Origin: Diabrotica undecimpunctata
Lineage: Eukaryota; Arthropoda; Insecta; Coleoptera; Chrysomelidae
NCBI RefSeq assembly: GCF_040954645.1
Contig: NC_092803.1
Location: forward strand, 15,563,230 to 15,627,229
Length of the DNA: 64,000 bases
Reading direction: 5' to 3'
Program-made: the position numbers and the translations under genes
The notes under the pieces: generated by a model
Databases searched by the model: none
What the model was told of the DNA's origin: nothing
What the model saw: only the letters and a program-made list of their open reading frames with translations
In this document: piece after piece, positions 34,730 through 44,562 of the stretch
Layout: each line of letters opens with the position of its first letter
Position numbering within the stretch: the stretch's first letter is position 1

Positions 34730-35130
34730 GTCTAATCTGATCGCCTAATCAGATCCACGTGGTCAATGAGACCATCCAGCCTTGACATAAATAGCTGAAT
34801 GAGTTGTTCACGACCGTTGGCAATTTTACTAATGGTCTCATTAACAGTGTCCATTTCCAAGTCCCTATGGATGTGGCTGTTCCTTTAATACCAAGTAACA
34901 TTGACAATGCTTCTTAGAACTTTATTTTGAAAACGTTGTACGATGTCTAACTTAGTCTTACTGGCACAAAACCCACAGATGGATGCCGTATGTTCAGCAA
35001 ATTTATTGTCTTTCTGTAAGTTGAATGAAATGCTTAGTAATTTCCTAACCCTATAAGAATGTGAGTAGATGGTGGGAAAACAGTAACGAAAAGCAAACAA
35101 CAAGATTTACGACATTTTTAGGATACAAAT
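34730..35130 (-). pseudogene. Jockey/I-like ORF2 C-terminal fragment
   Basis: The minus-strand frame 35103-34885 contains KTKLDIVQRFQNKVLRSIVN, the C-terminal signature of Jockey and I-type ORF2 (usually followed by APWY). A shift then gives HRDLEMDTVNETI. Only the end of the protein is present. Confidence 0.7.
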
Positions 35131-35224
35131 GCTGGAAGTCTTTTGAAAAAAAAAAGTCCTATAGAAGATATTAACGAAAACTGTCAACTGTTCAAAGAGA
35201 ATCTTATCTCAGAATTTGTTAAAC

Positions 35225-35344
35225 TTCAGAGACTTTGATTGGGTGATCATGGGGGCCAAAAGATTGCTGAAAAGGGACCTAGACAGAAAACCCAGAAGGA
35301 AGGCAACAAAAAAGGTGGGAGAATGAAGTGGCATTAAGTAAATT
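35225..35344 (+). pseudogene. RTE-like C-terminal fragment, first half
   Basis: Readable as ..RPRQKTQKEGNKK then RWENEVALSK, the arginine-rich segment near the end of RTE-like ORF2. It is cut at 35344 by the GC-rich block; the expected continuation is found after 36555. Confidence 0.5.
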
Positions 35345-36547
35345 CGTGCCACCCCTCCTCGTTTAGAACGTAGGAGCTGTGACCCAGGGCTATCTGGACT
35401 ATCGCTATATGAACGTAAGCGAATCCATTGCCCCTACGAGTCCGACACCATTTGACGGTGGCACGATGGTTTCCCAGCGTGGGACTCCACCCTCCCCGTA
35501 GGCCCTGTGTTGCTACACTAATGCCCATCCGTTATACCACACGGGCGGACAGATGAATGCAGGTGAGTATGTTTACGGAGAGTCTACTTCTGTACAAATG
35601 TCTCCATAGAGTGGGTACGTACCGCAAACTTACCTCCTTAATAGGGAGAGGGCGTGTGAAGTTGTGTTTATTTAACCTCACTTTGGTTATGTGGAATGAA
35701 AATAGAGTGATCCCACGAGAGCTCGTCTCGGATACTAGAAACGCAAACCGGTGGCCGTAACGCCGAAGCGCCCTGTGTGTGTTTCTGCAGACCCGACACC
35801 TCTAATTCCTTCCCAAAAGTCGCCTTTTACTACAGGCAGGAAGTTGCATTGCTTTAGTGCGTGCCCTCCAAGTAAAAACCTGGCAGGACCCTGGGCTACC
35901 TGGCCTTTCGGCATACGCTCGTTAGTGAAACCTCTGCCCCTACGAGTCCGACACCAAAGTGAAGGTGCCACGGGGCGCGTACCAAAAACGTCCCGTGGGT
36001 CCCCCCGTGGGGGTACCCCGTGGGGTTACCACGACACGTCTACTACACGCGACCCGCGGGGGCTCCACCTTCCCCGTAGTACCTGTGTTTTGAGTACCTT
36101 GCCTACCCGTTACTCCCACACTACGGGCGGGTAGGTTCGGCAGGCGGAGGAATTTCCACCTCACACGTAGACAGGTCGCCGCCGAGGATCTCTCCTCTAC
36201 CACTCTTGGATCTCCTGGTGGGTACGTGCCGGGGCACCCACACCACGCCTGACCGAAGTCAGGAGAGGTATATACGGGCCCAGCTCGTTCAACCTCACCA
36301 GGCTCTTTTGGAATGGGAGTAGAGTGGTCCCACAAGAGTCTCGTCTCGGATACTAGGAATGTAGACCGGTGACCGTGTCGCCGAAGCGACCGTGTGCGTT
36401 TCTACCAACCCGACACCTCAAGCGACGGCTCTCCACCTCCCTATTCCTACCCATTAGTCGCCTCTTACGACAGGCAGGGCTTTCTGACCCCGGTCGTATT
36501 CTTATCTCCGCGAGACCGGACGGAGAGCAGGAAGTTGCAGCGGGCTC
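35345..36547 (-). repeat. GC-rich tandem-dimer repeat
   Basis: Two related units of about 500 and 650 bp, 35380-35880 and 35885-36530. Shared blocks include CCCCTACGAGTCCGACACCA (35431 and 35937), CTCGTCTCGGATACTAG (35721 and 36341), CCGAAGCG and CCCGACACCTC. On the minus strand it carries CTGCCTGTCGTAAGAGGCGA, a phrase I recall from repetitive elements of many insects. Composition is far more GC-rich than the neighbours. It is flanked by GTAAATT (35338-35344 and 36548-36554), a possible 7-bp target-site duplication. It codes for nothing recognisable. Confidence 0.7.
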
Positions 36548-36554
36548 GTAAATT

Positions 36555-36640
36555 TTGCTAGACGTGAGAACTTGGAGAAGATCAGCACGGACCGGGAAGA
36601 TTGGAGACATAGTTTGAAGGAGGCCAAGGCTCGATTTTGG
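36555..36640 (+). pseudogene. RTE-like C-terminal fragment, second half
   Basis: Reads ENLEKISTDREDWRHSLKEA then KARFWAVVPLW, the typical extreme C-terminus of RTE-like ORF2 (D--W-----EA-A--GL). It fits directly after RWENEVALSK at 35340, so both halves likely came from one copy split by the GC-rich block. Confidence 0.6.
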
Positions 36641-37639
36641 GCCGTAGTGCCATTGTGGAGAGATATGTTTGTAGGAAGTAAAAGGTAAGCAACAAATTTG
36701 AAATAGAAGATAATTTTGTCGTAAGCTACCTCCATCTACTAACCCAATTGTTGCTCCAATTTCTTCTAATTAGAATGAAAAAATACAAAAATTTTAAAAG
36801 AAATTAATGACTGAAAACCATAAAAAAAGAAATAGCTGACTTATTTTCTACTTAATTCCAGGATTTAAGCAATTGTTGTCTGTTATTACGTGTTACATTC
36901 GTTTTGTAAATAAGTATTTGTTAGATACAGCAAATATACTAAAAACTTTACCTAATTAAATTAAATAAGGGCTGCATGAGAAATTAATATATGTTCAAAA
37001 CACTATTAAAAGAATATAATGGCCGCCTATGTCTTTAAAAAAATTGACAAGTTGATTTTACGTGGAACAGTGTTGACAACAAATAAGACAACGTTATGCC
37101 CCATTAGATCCATGAAAGAAATAACCTAAGGCTTTCAGTCAGCATTTATTCCATTCGCCTACAATCTCTTAGATAATATAATTTAACTCAAAATGACACT
37201 CCTACCTATAATTTTCTATTCTAAAATTGTTAGTTATTTCATAACGTTGAAAGGCATCGGCAATGAGAAAAAGCTAGTTTCGTACCAAAACATTTACTCT
37301 GGTGTAATCTACTGTGAGATTCATGTTCATTTATTTCAACATTTAATGTTATTTAAACACGTCCATTCATTTCTTTTTTTCTATTTTATAAGGTTGTGTA
37401 TGTATAAACGTAAAACAATCATTATTTACCAAAAAAAGGACGTCTAAAAAGAACCTTGTCCCGATGATTCGTTTTACCTAATGATTTGAACCTTAACGTA
37501 AAAAAGGGTACTTATTTACTCTGTATTTATTTGGGCTATGTTCTCAAATGGATCCAGATTTAGAGCCTAGTGGGCTATTGCTTGTGTTCAAAAAAATAGG
37601 AACAACAATGTTAAAGAGATTTTATTGTTTCATATGTTC
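36641..37639. other. Unassigned AT-rich interval
   Basis: No recognised gene. 37601-37648 (GTTAAAG then TTTCATATG-TCAAT) is a weak inverted match to about 40685-40735. Confidence 0.4.
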
Positions 37640-38157
37640 AATGGACTTCCTACTACTACTACTACTTGTCGGTTTATAACATTCTCCGCCGTTTTCCGAC
37701 TTCCAATCGCCACTTAGACCGGTTGTTCCATAGATCTTCTTCTATGGCCCTCCCTCTCAGTTCTTTATTTATTCCTTCGCTCCAACTTTTTCTCAGTCTA
37801 CCTCGTTTTCTCTTTCCTTCTGGTTGCCACTTTAGTATTTCTTTTGGCATTCGTTGTTCGTCCATTCTTTGTATGTGTCCGAACCAGATAAGTTGTTTTG
37901 TTGTTAGGTCATCTGTGATTGTTCATTTGATTCCCATTATTTCTCTAATGCGTTCGTTGGTAATCCTTTCTCTTCTAGATCTTCCTGCGGCTCTTCTCCA
38001 AAAATCCATTTCCGTCGCTTTCAGCGTTGACAGTGTTCTTTCTTTCAGTGGCCATACCTCACAGCTATATAAAGTGATACTTTTTACTATAGTCTCATAT
38101 GTCCTCTTTTTATTTTCTTTGCTGATGGACAAAAAACCGTGGATTCCTACCATTTAA
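37640..38157 (-). pseudogene. FADDQ-family C-terminal fragment with (TAG)n tail
   Basis: Minus strand: ISKENKKRTYETIVKSITLY, ATEMDFWRRAAGRSRRERI (38153-37923), then in a second frame WFGHIQRMDEQRMPKEILKW, KRKRGRLRKSW and GKRRRML. The tail is (AGT)n at about 37650-37668. It closely matches the end of 19480-21280. Its 5' side is cut exactly at the TTAA (38154-38157) that borders the next element. Confidence 0.82.
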
Positions 38158-38240
38158 AGGGGTGCTTTTTTGAGAAATGGGTGAAAATGTTCCCTACGCA
38201 CTAGGGTGAATTTTAGTGAAATTTATGCAATTTTCGTATA

Positions 38241-38883
38241 CAGTCCATCTAATTTACAAACCGTTGCACGTCATCGGCGTCATAGCCCGTGACGTCACAT
38301 GATACCAACACGAAATATTTGCGGTAGGTGTGTTCTTTTTTAGAATCACTTTGCCGAGTACACTGGCATTACAGCCACTAGACATATTTTATTATATACG
38401 CGTAGAACTAATATTTAAAGATTTCTATTAATGTTAACGTAAAGAAATAGACAACAATATGTTTCATTTAATTTGTATAAAAGCATTATAAAGCGTTTTT
38501 ATGAAGAACATTTGTTCGGAACACACTGTAACTGTAATCGAACGAAGGTGAAATTTTGGCATAAATTGGTAGGTAACACTTATTTGACAGTTGCGGTGTT
38601 GACACTTTTTGTACTTTATTATTTTAAATTTTAGAGTGAATACCTCTTGTTTTATATTTTTACCTATTTAATAAAATCTGTTCTTTTTAGAACAAAATTA
38701 GTGTGTTTTATTTCAAAAATGTCACGTAAGAATTTAAATAGTCGTTGTAAAGAGTATAATAATAATTATGTGACCTATTTGATTTAAAATGGATTCAGGA
38801 TTTTTTTATACTTTGGCAACTATGTCAACTTCGATCTCTGACGTAGATAATGACGTGCAACGGTTTGTAAATTAGATGGACTG
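38241..38883. mobile_element. MITE with perfect 33-bp inverted ends, TA target
   Basis: The inverted repeats start CAGTCCATCTAATTTACAA (38241-38273) and are matched perfectly at 38851-38883. TA dinucleotides flank both sides (38239-38240, 38884-38885), as for Tc1/mariner-type elements. The 643-bp body is non-coding. It includes GTGACGTCAC, a palindrome containing a CRE-like TGACGTCA, near 38290. Confidence 0.9.
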
Positions 38884-38887
38884 TATA

Positions 38888-40026
38888 TACGTCGGAGGTC
38901 CAATAAGTACTAAGCCTTACCGCCCGATGGCGCCACTATTTTACGAGAAATCTACTATCGTGTAATACATTCTCATAGACAGCTAATGTAAAAATTTCAA
39001 CCGAACCGGACTCGTAGTTTTGTTTTGACAGCGTATGAAGGCAGGCTATTCCGCGAAGATTAGAAAAATGGAAAACGAGCAATATCGATCTGTGAATCGA
39101 TTCTTGTTTTTGGAAGAGAAAGGTGACTATTCTCCTTCGATAGCAACAGTCAAAAATTGATTTAACGAGCATCGACTTGGCTGCACGTCGGTTTTTGATG
39201 AGCCTCGCCTTGGTTCCTCGAAAATGGCTACTACGAAGGATAACGTGACAAAAATCGACGATCTTGTATTGGTAGACCGCCGACTCATGGTGCGCGAGAT
39301 AACTGAGACAGTAGGCATCTCAAAAGACCGCGTATGTCATATCCTGCATGAAATTTTTGAGAAAGTGGTCCGCGCGATGAGTGCCGTGTTTGTGAACAAG
39401 CGCAACCATGATATCACTTCAGAGAAGTGTTTAACTATATTTAAGCATAATTCGAAAGATTTTCTACGTTGTTTCCTAACTGTTGATCAAACATAGATCC
39501 ACTGGTGTACACCAGAGATCAAAGAACAGTCGAAACTGTGGATGGCACCCGGCGACATTTTCTGGGATTCACAAAAGGTGATCTACATCGACTACCTGGA
39601 GATAGGCAAAACGGTCACAGGGCCCTACTACGCCGACTTATTGGGACGATTCGATGAAGAATTGCAGAAAAAACGACCCCATTTGGTGAAGAAACAAGTA
39701 TTCTTCCACCATGACAACCCATTGGCTCAACTGTTGTCCCATCCACCGTATTCTCCAGATTTGGCCCCGTGTGACTTTTTTTGTTTAAAAACTTGAAAAG
39801 GGCACTCGCCAGGCAGAAATTTAAGTAGAATGAGGAGGTCATAGTCGCCACGGAAGCCTACTTCGCAGATCTCGAGAAAACGTGTTTTTCAGATGGGTTA
39901 AAGAAGTTGGAGAATGCTGGGTCAAGTGTATTGAGCTAAAAGGAGAGTACGTTGAGAAACAGATCTCCATTTTTCCAAAATTTTGGTTTTTCTTTTGTAG
40001 GCTATATACTTATCTGACCTCTCTAC
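38888..40026 (+). mobile_element. mariner element
   Basis: About 1.14 kb with imperfect inverted ends (GGAGGTCCAATAAGTACT at 38892; partner ATACTTATCTGACCTCTC near 40005-40024) and TA on both sides (38886-38887, 40027-40028). It encodes one mariner transposase with stops and shifts. It sits right beside the MITE, within the left arm of the TTAA element. Confidence 0.88.
39068..39990 (+). pseudogene. mariner transposase, inactive
   Basis: Starts MENEQYRSVNRFLFLEEKG. The N-terminal helix-turn-helix region is followed by VREITETVGISKDRVCHIL. The catalytic domain shows FLTVDQT with a stop replacing the usual W (39494-39496), then WMAPGDIFWDSQKVIYIDYL, FFHHDNPLAQ (second D) and SPDLAPCDFF (third D of the mariner D,D34D triad). 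Stops at the N-terminus (near 39158) and after CLKT (39794), and a final shift to YVEK near 39955, make it dead. One or more deletions shorten the helix-turn-helix part. Confidence 0.92.
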
Positions 40027-40769
40027 TACATCTACAGAAAAGTTGTTCAAAATTAAATTTCCTATCGAAATGTCACCTTTTGAAGACAAAAATATTTTTT
40101 TTTTGACAAAAATGTATTCAAAAAACCAAGCAAAAAAAAACAGAAACACGGTTTTTCGTTTTTTTCCCATAACTTTTTTCCACGGGAGTATAGGTATAGG
40201 CATTGCTTTACAGAAAAAAACTTTTATATTTCCTCTTCAAAATAACGTTTGGTAATAGTATTTAGGATTTACAGGATCCCAGATACCATTTTTGTGTGTG
40301 TACTCCATTTTTTGGCCGTTTTCCCTATTTTTTCGCAAACACTGTTAAATAACTTTCTTCTACGCAGAAAGATCAATAGTGAAAAATTAATGACCTTTAA
40401 AATGGTCTATAGCAGAAGGTTCTAGGACAAATTTAAGGCAAGATACGGTTGTTTAAAGTTGTCTATCAAATCGCAATTGATCTTTTGCTGATCTTTTGCT
40501 TGGGTTTTTCAATATATTTTGATCAAAGTGACATTTCGATAGGAAATTCAGCTTTAAACAACTTTTCTGTAGGTGTGTATGTACGCAAACTGCGTAGAAT
40601 TCACCCAAATGCACCCTAGTGCATAGGGAAAAACTCGCCCCTTTCTCAAAAACGCACCCTTTTAAACTCGACAGTTTTTACATATTTGGGGGTTATTGAC
40701 CATATGAAACAATACAACCCCTTTAACGTTGTAGGTCAAGAAATATCACTAAGTATGAGCAAGAATCTC

Positions 40770-41285
40770 TATTTCTAACGACAAAAATCTTCACTCTCAT
40801 CATCTGAAACCTATACTCTTCATAATAATGAAAATCCTAATGTAATAGCACTTTCAAACCTTAAAGATTATTATTCTAGACCCGATGATATCTCAACCAC
40901 ATTTCTAAAAGATCTTTCGGAATCACCCAAATATCATTTACTTGATATACTTAATTCCATAGGGATGCAACAGCGTTTTCCTTCAATTATTAATTCCTAC
41001 GTCCTGTCTCTTTTAAAAAACAAAAATTATAGTGTGGAATCATACAGGTTAATCTCAATTACTCGTTACATGCGCAAACATATAGAAAAAATTGTTAATA
41101 GTAGATTAATATGGTTATTAGAGAAAAATAGATTACTGATTACTGAGCAAAATGAATTTAGACAGCATCGATCAACGGCTGATAACATTCTGGAACTTGA
41201 AAGCGATATATTGGAATCGTTTGCAACTAATAGAAAATGTACAGCGATACTGTTTGACTTAAAAAATGCCTTTAATACTGCCAGG
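40770..41285 (+). pseudogene. I/Jockey-like RT, N-terminal part
   Basis: Reads SNLKDYYSRPDDISTTFLKD (start of RT fingers), YRLISITRYMRKHIEKIVNS, EQNEFRQHRSTADNILELE and AILFDLKNAFNTA (motif A). The frame from 40965 to 41280 is open. It then breaks off. The next RT motif is found at about 43318, so an insertion and deletion separate the two parts. Confidence 0.75.
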
Positions 41286-41875
41286 AACCCCAGCAGAGAG
41301 TGCGGCACTGGGGCGAGACAGGACGGGACATTTGAACTACTCTGAAGTCACTGTCGGTAAGCGTTGAATCTGCATTACCGGCCGAGCATAACCTTAGCCA
41401 AGACAGGAACCATTTGTCAACTGTGAATTCTTCTTTTTCTTATCTAATATCAACTGTCAATTCTTCTTCGTCTGTCAACTGTCAATTCTTCTTCTTTTAC
41501 GTAACTAATGTCAGAAGGAAGCCACCGACCAATGGAAACAAAGCCCTGTCCACAACAAAGTCCCGGCAATCGACGCCACAAGCGATTATGGGTAATAATA
41601 GATGTACAAGGCATTGAAGAAGAAGGCATTACAACATATGAAACATCAAATAAAACGACGCGAGGCATATGACACAAGCATGATAGACATATTTTGCTGA
41701 CTGTGACACGTGCGGAAACTGTAACGAGCTGCATACTATATTTTATCTATGACGAACAAGTAATTTATATTTTAAAGTTGTTATTGTACTTTATGTCTCC
41801 GATAAGAATATATGTTGGTCATAGACTCTTGTGGGAAAAATAATCTCTGGATAAGCTTGCAACATTGCAACATAT
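41286..41875. other. Unassigned interval with a short minisatellite
   Basis: Contains three near-copies of CAACTGTCAATTCTTCTTC (about 41417-41500, period 25-33 bp). The rest has no recognisable coding sequence; it may belong to the insertion that split the I-like RT. Confidence 0.5.
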
Positions 41876-43290
41876 GATCATCATCAATCAGCCAATCCTG
41901 TCCACTGCTGGACATAGGCCTCCCTCAGTTCTTTCCAGTGTTCTCTACACTGGGCCGCTTGTAGCCAGTTTCCCGCTACTCTTTTTATGTCGTCGGTCCA
42001 TCTAGTCGGTGGTCGTCCTCGGCTTCTTTTATAATTTCTGGGCCTCCATTCCATAATTCGTCTTGTCCATCGTCCATCTTGTGTTCTGGCTAAGTGTCCT
42101 GCCCAGTTCCACTTAAGTCTCGTGGTTCTTTCGATGACGTCTTGAACTCCTGATCTTTGCCTGATTTGTCGGTTTGTTATGTGGTCTCGGAGGCTCACAT
42201 TCAGCATTGCACGTTCCATGGCTCGTTGTGTAACTCTTAGTTTATTCGCAGATTTCTGCGTGAGTGTTAAAGTCTCTGCTCCATAAGTTTGTACAGGCAA
42301 AACACATTGGTTATAAACTTTTCGCTTGAGACACATGGGAATTGAACTTTTTAGAATATGGCTTAGTTTGCCAAATGCTGCCCATGTCAGGCCTATTCGC
42401 CTCTGTATTTCATTTGTTTGATTGTCTCTGTTTATTTTGCTCTCGTGTCCCAGATATTTGTAAGTGTCTGTTTGTTGTATGGTATTATTGTCGATAGTTA
42501 TATTTCCACTCATTACGAGATTTGTCATAAGTTTAGTTTTCTCAAAGTTTATCTTTAATCCTGCTCTTTCAGGCAGACTTTTAAGCGAATGTAGCATAGA
42601 AACCGTATCCTGTAAGTTATCTGCGATTAATACGACATCATCTGCAAACCTCAAATGATTTAATCTTTCTCCATCTATATTGATGCCCATATCTTGCCAT
42701 TGGGTGTTCTTAAATATTGACTCTAGAGCTGCCGTGAACAATTTTGGTGAAATATTGTCTCCTTGTCTTACTCCTCGACCTAAGCTGAATTTTTCTGTGT
42801 CTTCGTGTAGTCGTATACTTGATGTAGCGTTCTCGTAGATGTTTTTGATTAGTGACGTGTACCTGTAATCTATTCGGCTTTGATTTAGGGCTTCCAGTAC
42901 GGTTTCAAACTCTACAGTATCAAAAGCCTTCTCGTAATCGACAAATGCAAGAACCAGTGGTATGTTGTACTCGATGCATTTTTCAATTAAGATCTTTATG
43001 GTGTGCAAATGGTCATTTGTGCCATATCCTCTCCTAAAGCCTGCCTGTTCTTTGGGCTGATAGAAATCTAGTTTAGGTGTTAGTCTCTTTGTTAAGATTT
43101 TCATAAAGAGTTTATACATATGTGTCAAGAGGCTGATGGGTCTATAATTTTCTAATTTAGTAATATCACCTTTTTTGTGTAACAAGACTATCACTGCATT
43201 GTTCCAGTCTTTAGGAATCGTACCCGCATGTAAGCATTTATGATACTTTAAGAAAACTCTTGCAGACGGTTCGTAATTAGATCTTCAAAC
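41876..43290 (-). mobile_element. RTE-like retrotransposon with long open ORF2 remnant
   Basis: Minus-strand 5'-truncated copy of the GAT-tailed family. Coding sequence continues upstream of 43194 to about 43270 (HAGTIPKDWNNA), then stops. The 3' tail is (GAT)n at 41876-41889. It lies between the two parts of an I-like RT. Confidence 0.88.
41884..43194 (-). CDS. RTE-like RT and C-terminal domain, 436 codons open
   Basis: Unbroken frame with all RT palm motifs: ENYRPISLLTHMYKLFMKIL, EQAGFRRGYGTNDHL, AFVDYEKAFDTVEF (motif A), GRGVRQGDNISPKLFTAALE (motif B), LRFADDVVLIADN (active site; FADD rather than YADD) and FEKTKLMTN (motif D). Then come YLGHESKINRDNQTNEIQRR, YGAETLTLTQK, WAGHLARTQDGRW and GRPPTRWTDDIKR. 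The start used is GTG inside the open frame, because the true start and endonuclease are missing. It is the best-preserved non-LTR RT here, but it cannot be autonomous without the endonuclease. Confidence 0.88.
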   Translation of the reverse strand: MIVLLHKKGDITKLENYRPISLLTHMYKLFMKILTKRLTPKLDFYQPKEQAGFRRGYGTNDHLHTIKILIEKCIEYNIPLVLAFVDYEKAFDTVEFETVLEALNQSRIDYRYTSLIKNIYENATSSIRLHEDTEKFSLGRGVRQGDNISPKLFTAALESIFKNTQWQDMGINIDGERLNHLRFADDVVLIADNLQDTVSMLHSLKSLPERAGLKINFEKTKLMTNLVMSGNITIDNNTIQQTDTYKYLGHESKINRDNQTNEIQRRIGLTWAAFGKLSHILKSSIPMCLKRKVYNQCVLPVQTYGAETLTLTQKSANKLRVTQRAMERAMLNVSLRDHITNRQIRQRSGVQDVIERTTRLKWNWAGHLARTQDGRWTRRIMEWRPRNYKRSRGRPPTRWTDDIKRVAGNWLQAAQCREHWKELREAYVQQWTGLAD

Positions 43291-43400
43291 TCTTGCTAGA
43301 AAATTCACTACTTAACAAATGGAGTACCACAAGGGTCTGTTATTAGCTCAACACTTTTCCTAGTAGCGATAAATGATATTTTCAAAAACATACATAAAAA
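43262..43400 (+). pseudogene. I/Jockey-like RT, motif B piece
   Basis: Reads TNGVPQGSVISSTLFLVAIN then DIFKNIHKK, the family motif NGVPQGSVLS...INDI. It fits the RT broken at 41285, with about 40 codons missing between. No YADD follows. Confidence 0.7.
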
Positions 43401-44199
43401 ATGAGAATGTTTAGATGGATGAGTGGAGTGATAAAAAAGTATTCAATTAGGAATAGAGGGAGAAACCTTTGATCACCTTTGTCTTTTCATGACCTTGAAA
43501 AATAAAAATGAACGAAAATTTTAACTTTCTCAAACCAAATAGGTATCAAAAAATAATGATAGTGGCATTAAATGGTGGATAGTCATTTAGAAGCGTGGCA
43601 ACCTGTTGCTGAAACATTAATATTCGACTTCATTGAGAACATTCCCATCGAATTTAGAAATGTTTTTAAGATTATAAAATTGATACCGCAGAAAATATTA
43701 TTCTGTATATGAATATATGAAGATCTTGACCAGGTTTCCCCAAATTGGTTCAGAAAATATATTGACAGACGCACACTATATGACATTTTTTTTTCTGCCG
43801 ACACATTTTTGTATTAAATCGCTTAATTCCTTGTTTACAAAAGTCTATTTTCGTCATAAAAACCACAACAATTACAGGTGTGATGCGGTAAGTAGTTAGT
43901 CCCACTCATAAACATTAGATTTTCGGGAATGTCGAAAAATCTGTAGTCTAGCCAAATCACGAGACTCCTTGACGTCATCAAAAATTACGAACGCGTACCT
44001 GCGGATGCAGCTGTTTTTCTTTCGTTGTTTGTTTCGATAAAGGGAAAACATGATAATTTATTGTTGACAAATATCTCAGAATGACGGAAATATTGCAGAT
44101 TTAAAGCATGGCGAATTTAGACTATTTCGAATGTGCGGAAAACACACTAGCAAAAAGTAATGCCCTACCGACTACCAATATAATTTCAGTGATATATAT
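43401..44199. other. Unassigned interval
   Basis: AT-rich with no recognised gene. A 60-73 codon frame on each strand near 43600-43900 has no motif. Confidence 0.4.
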
Positions 44200-44410
44200 A
44201 CGCAGAGTTGAAAGTGACGAGAAAATTTCGACCAGAATAAAAATTGCCCGAAAAATCTTTATTAACTGGTCTGTATTGTTCACTAGAAGTCTGTCATTCG
44301 CCACACGCATTAGAGTATTAAAGTGCTACGTATGGTCCGCTTAGACCATTAGAAATCAGAAGCGTTTGAGTTGTGGTGTTACCGTCGCATGCTTAGAACC
44401 TCAGGGACAG
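44200..44410 (+). pseudogene. Non-LTR RT thumb fragment
   Basis: Frame 44108-44344 includes ESDEKISTRIKIARKIFINW and FATRIRVLKCYVWSA, which match the segment between motif D and YG-ETWT in RTE-like ORF2 (RI-IARAAF, T-IR-LKCYVWS-LLYG). A stop at 44342 ends it, followed by LEPQGQ-like scraps. Confidence 0.65.
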
Positions 44411-44562
44411 CACACATATCTAACGAACGTGTGCTAAATATTTAAAACAAAAAACAACTTCCTGATGAAAAACATTCAATTTCTGACCTCTGATAAAAAA
44501 AACCAATTTTTCTTCTAAAATTTGTCCAAATATAAATTTTTCTTCTAAAATTTGTCTACATA

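Larger units (their letters stand above)
38158..40661. mobile_element. TTAA-flanked long-TIR element (piggyBac-type MITE) hosting two insertions
   Basis: Left end AGGGGTGCTTTTTTGAGAAA (38158 onward) matches inverted right end TTTCTCAAAAACGCACCCTT (to 40661), and both are bordered by TTAA (38154-38157 and 40662-40665). The inverted repeats run about 190 bp. The left one is interrupted after 38240 and resumes at 40029 (CTACAGAAAAGTTGTT, TTTCCTATCGAAATGTCAC), while its partner is continuous at about 40470-40661. Without the insertions the element is about 720 bp and non-coding. Confidence 0.85.

Noticed and set aside
35735..36335. Several 78-131 codon frames in the GC-rich dimer as genes
   Set aside because: GC-rich sequence has few stops; the frames are not conserved between the two repeat units and show no domain.
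39882..40255. Small frames around 39.9-40.2 kb as separate genes
   Set aside because: They are the end of the mariner transposase and the AT-rich arm of the TTAA element.
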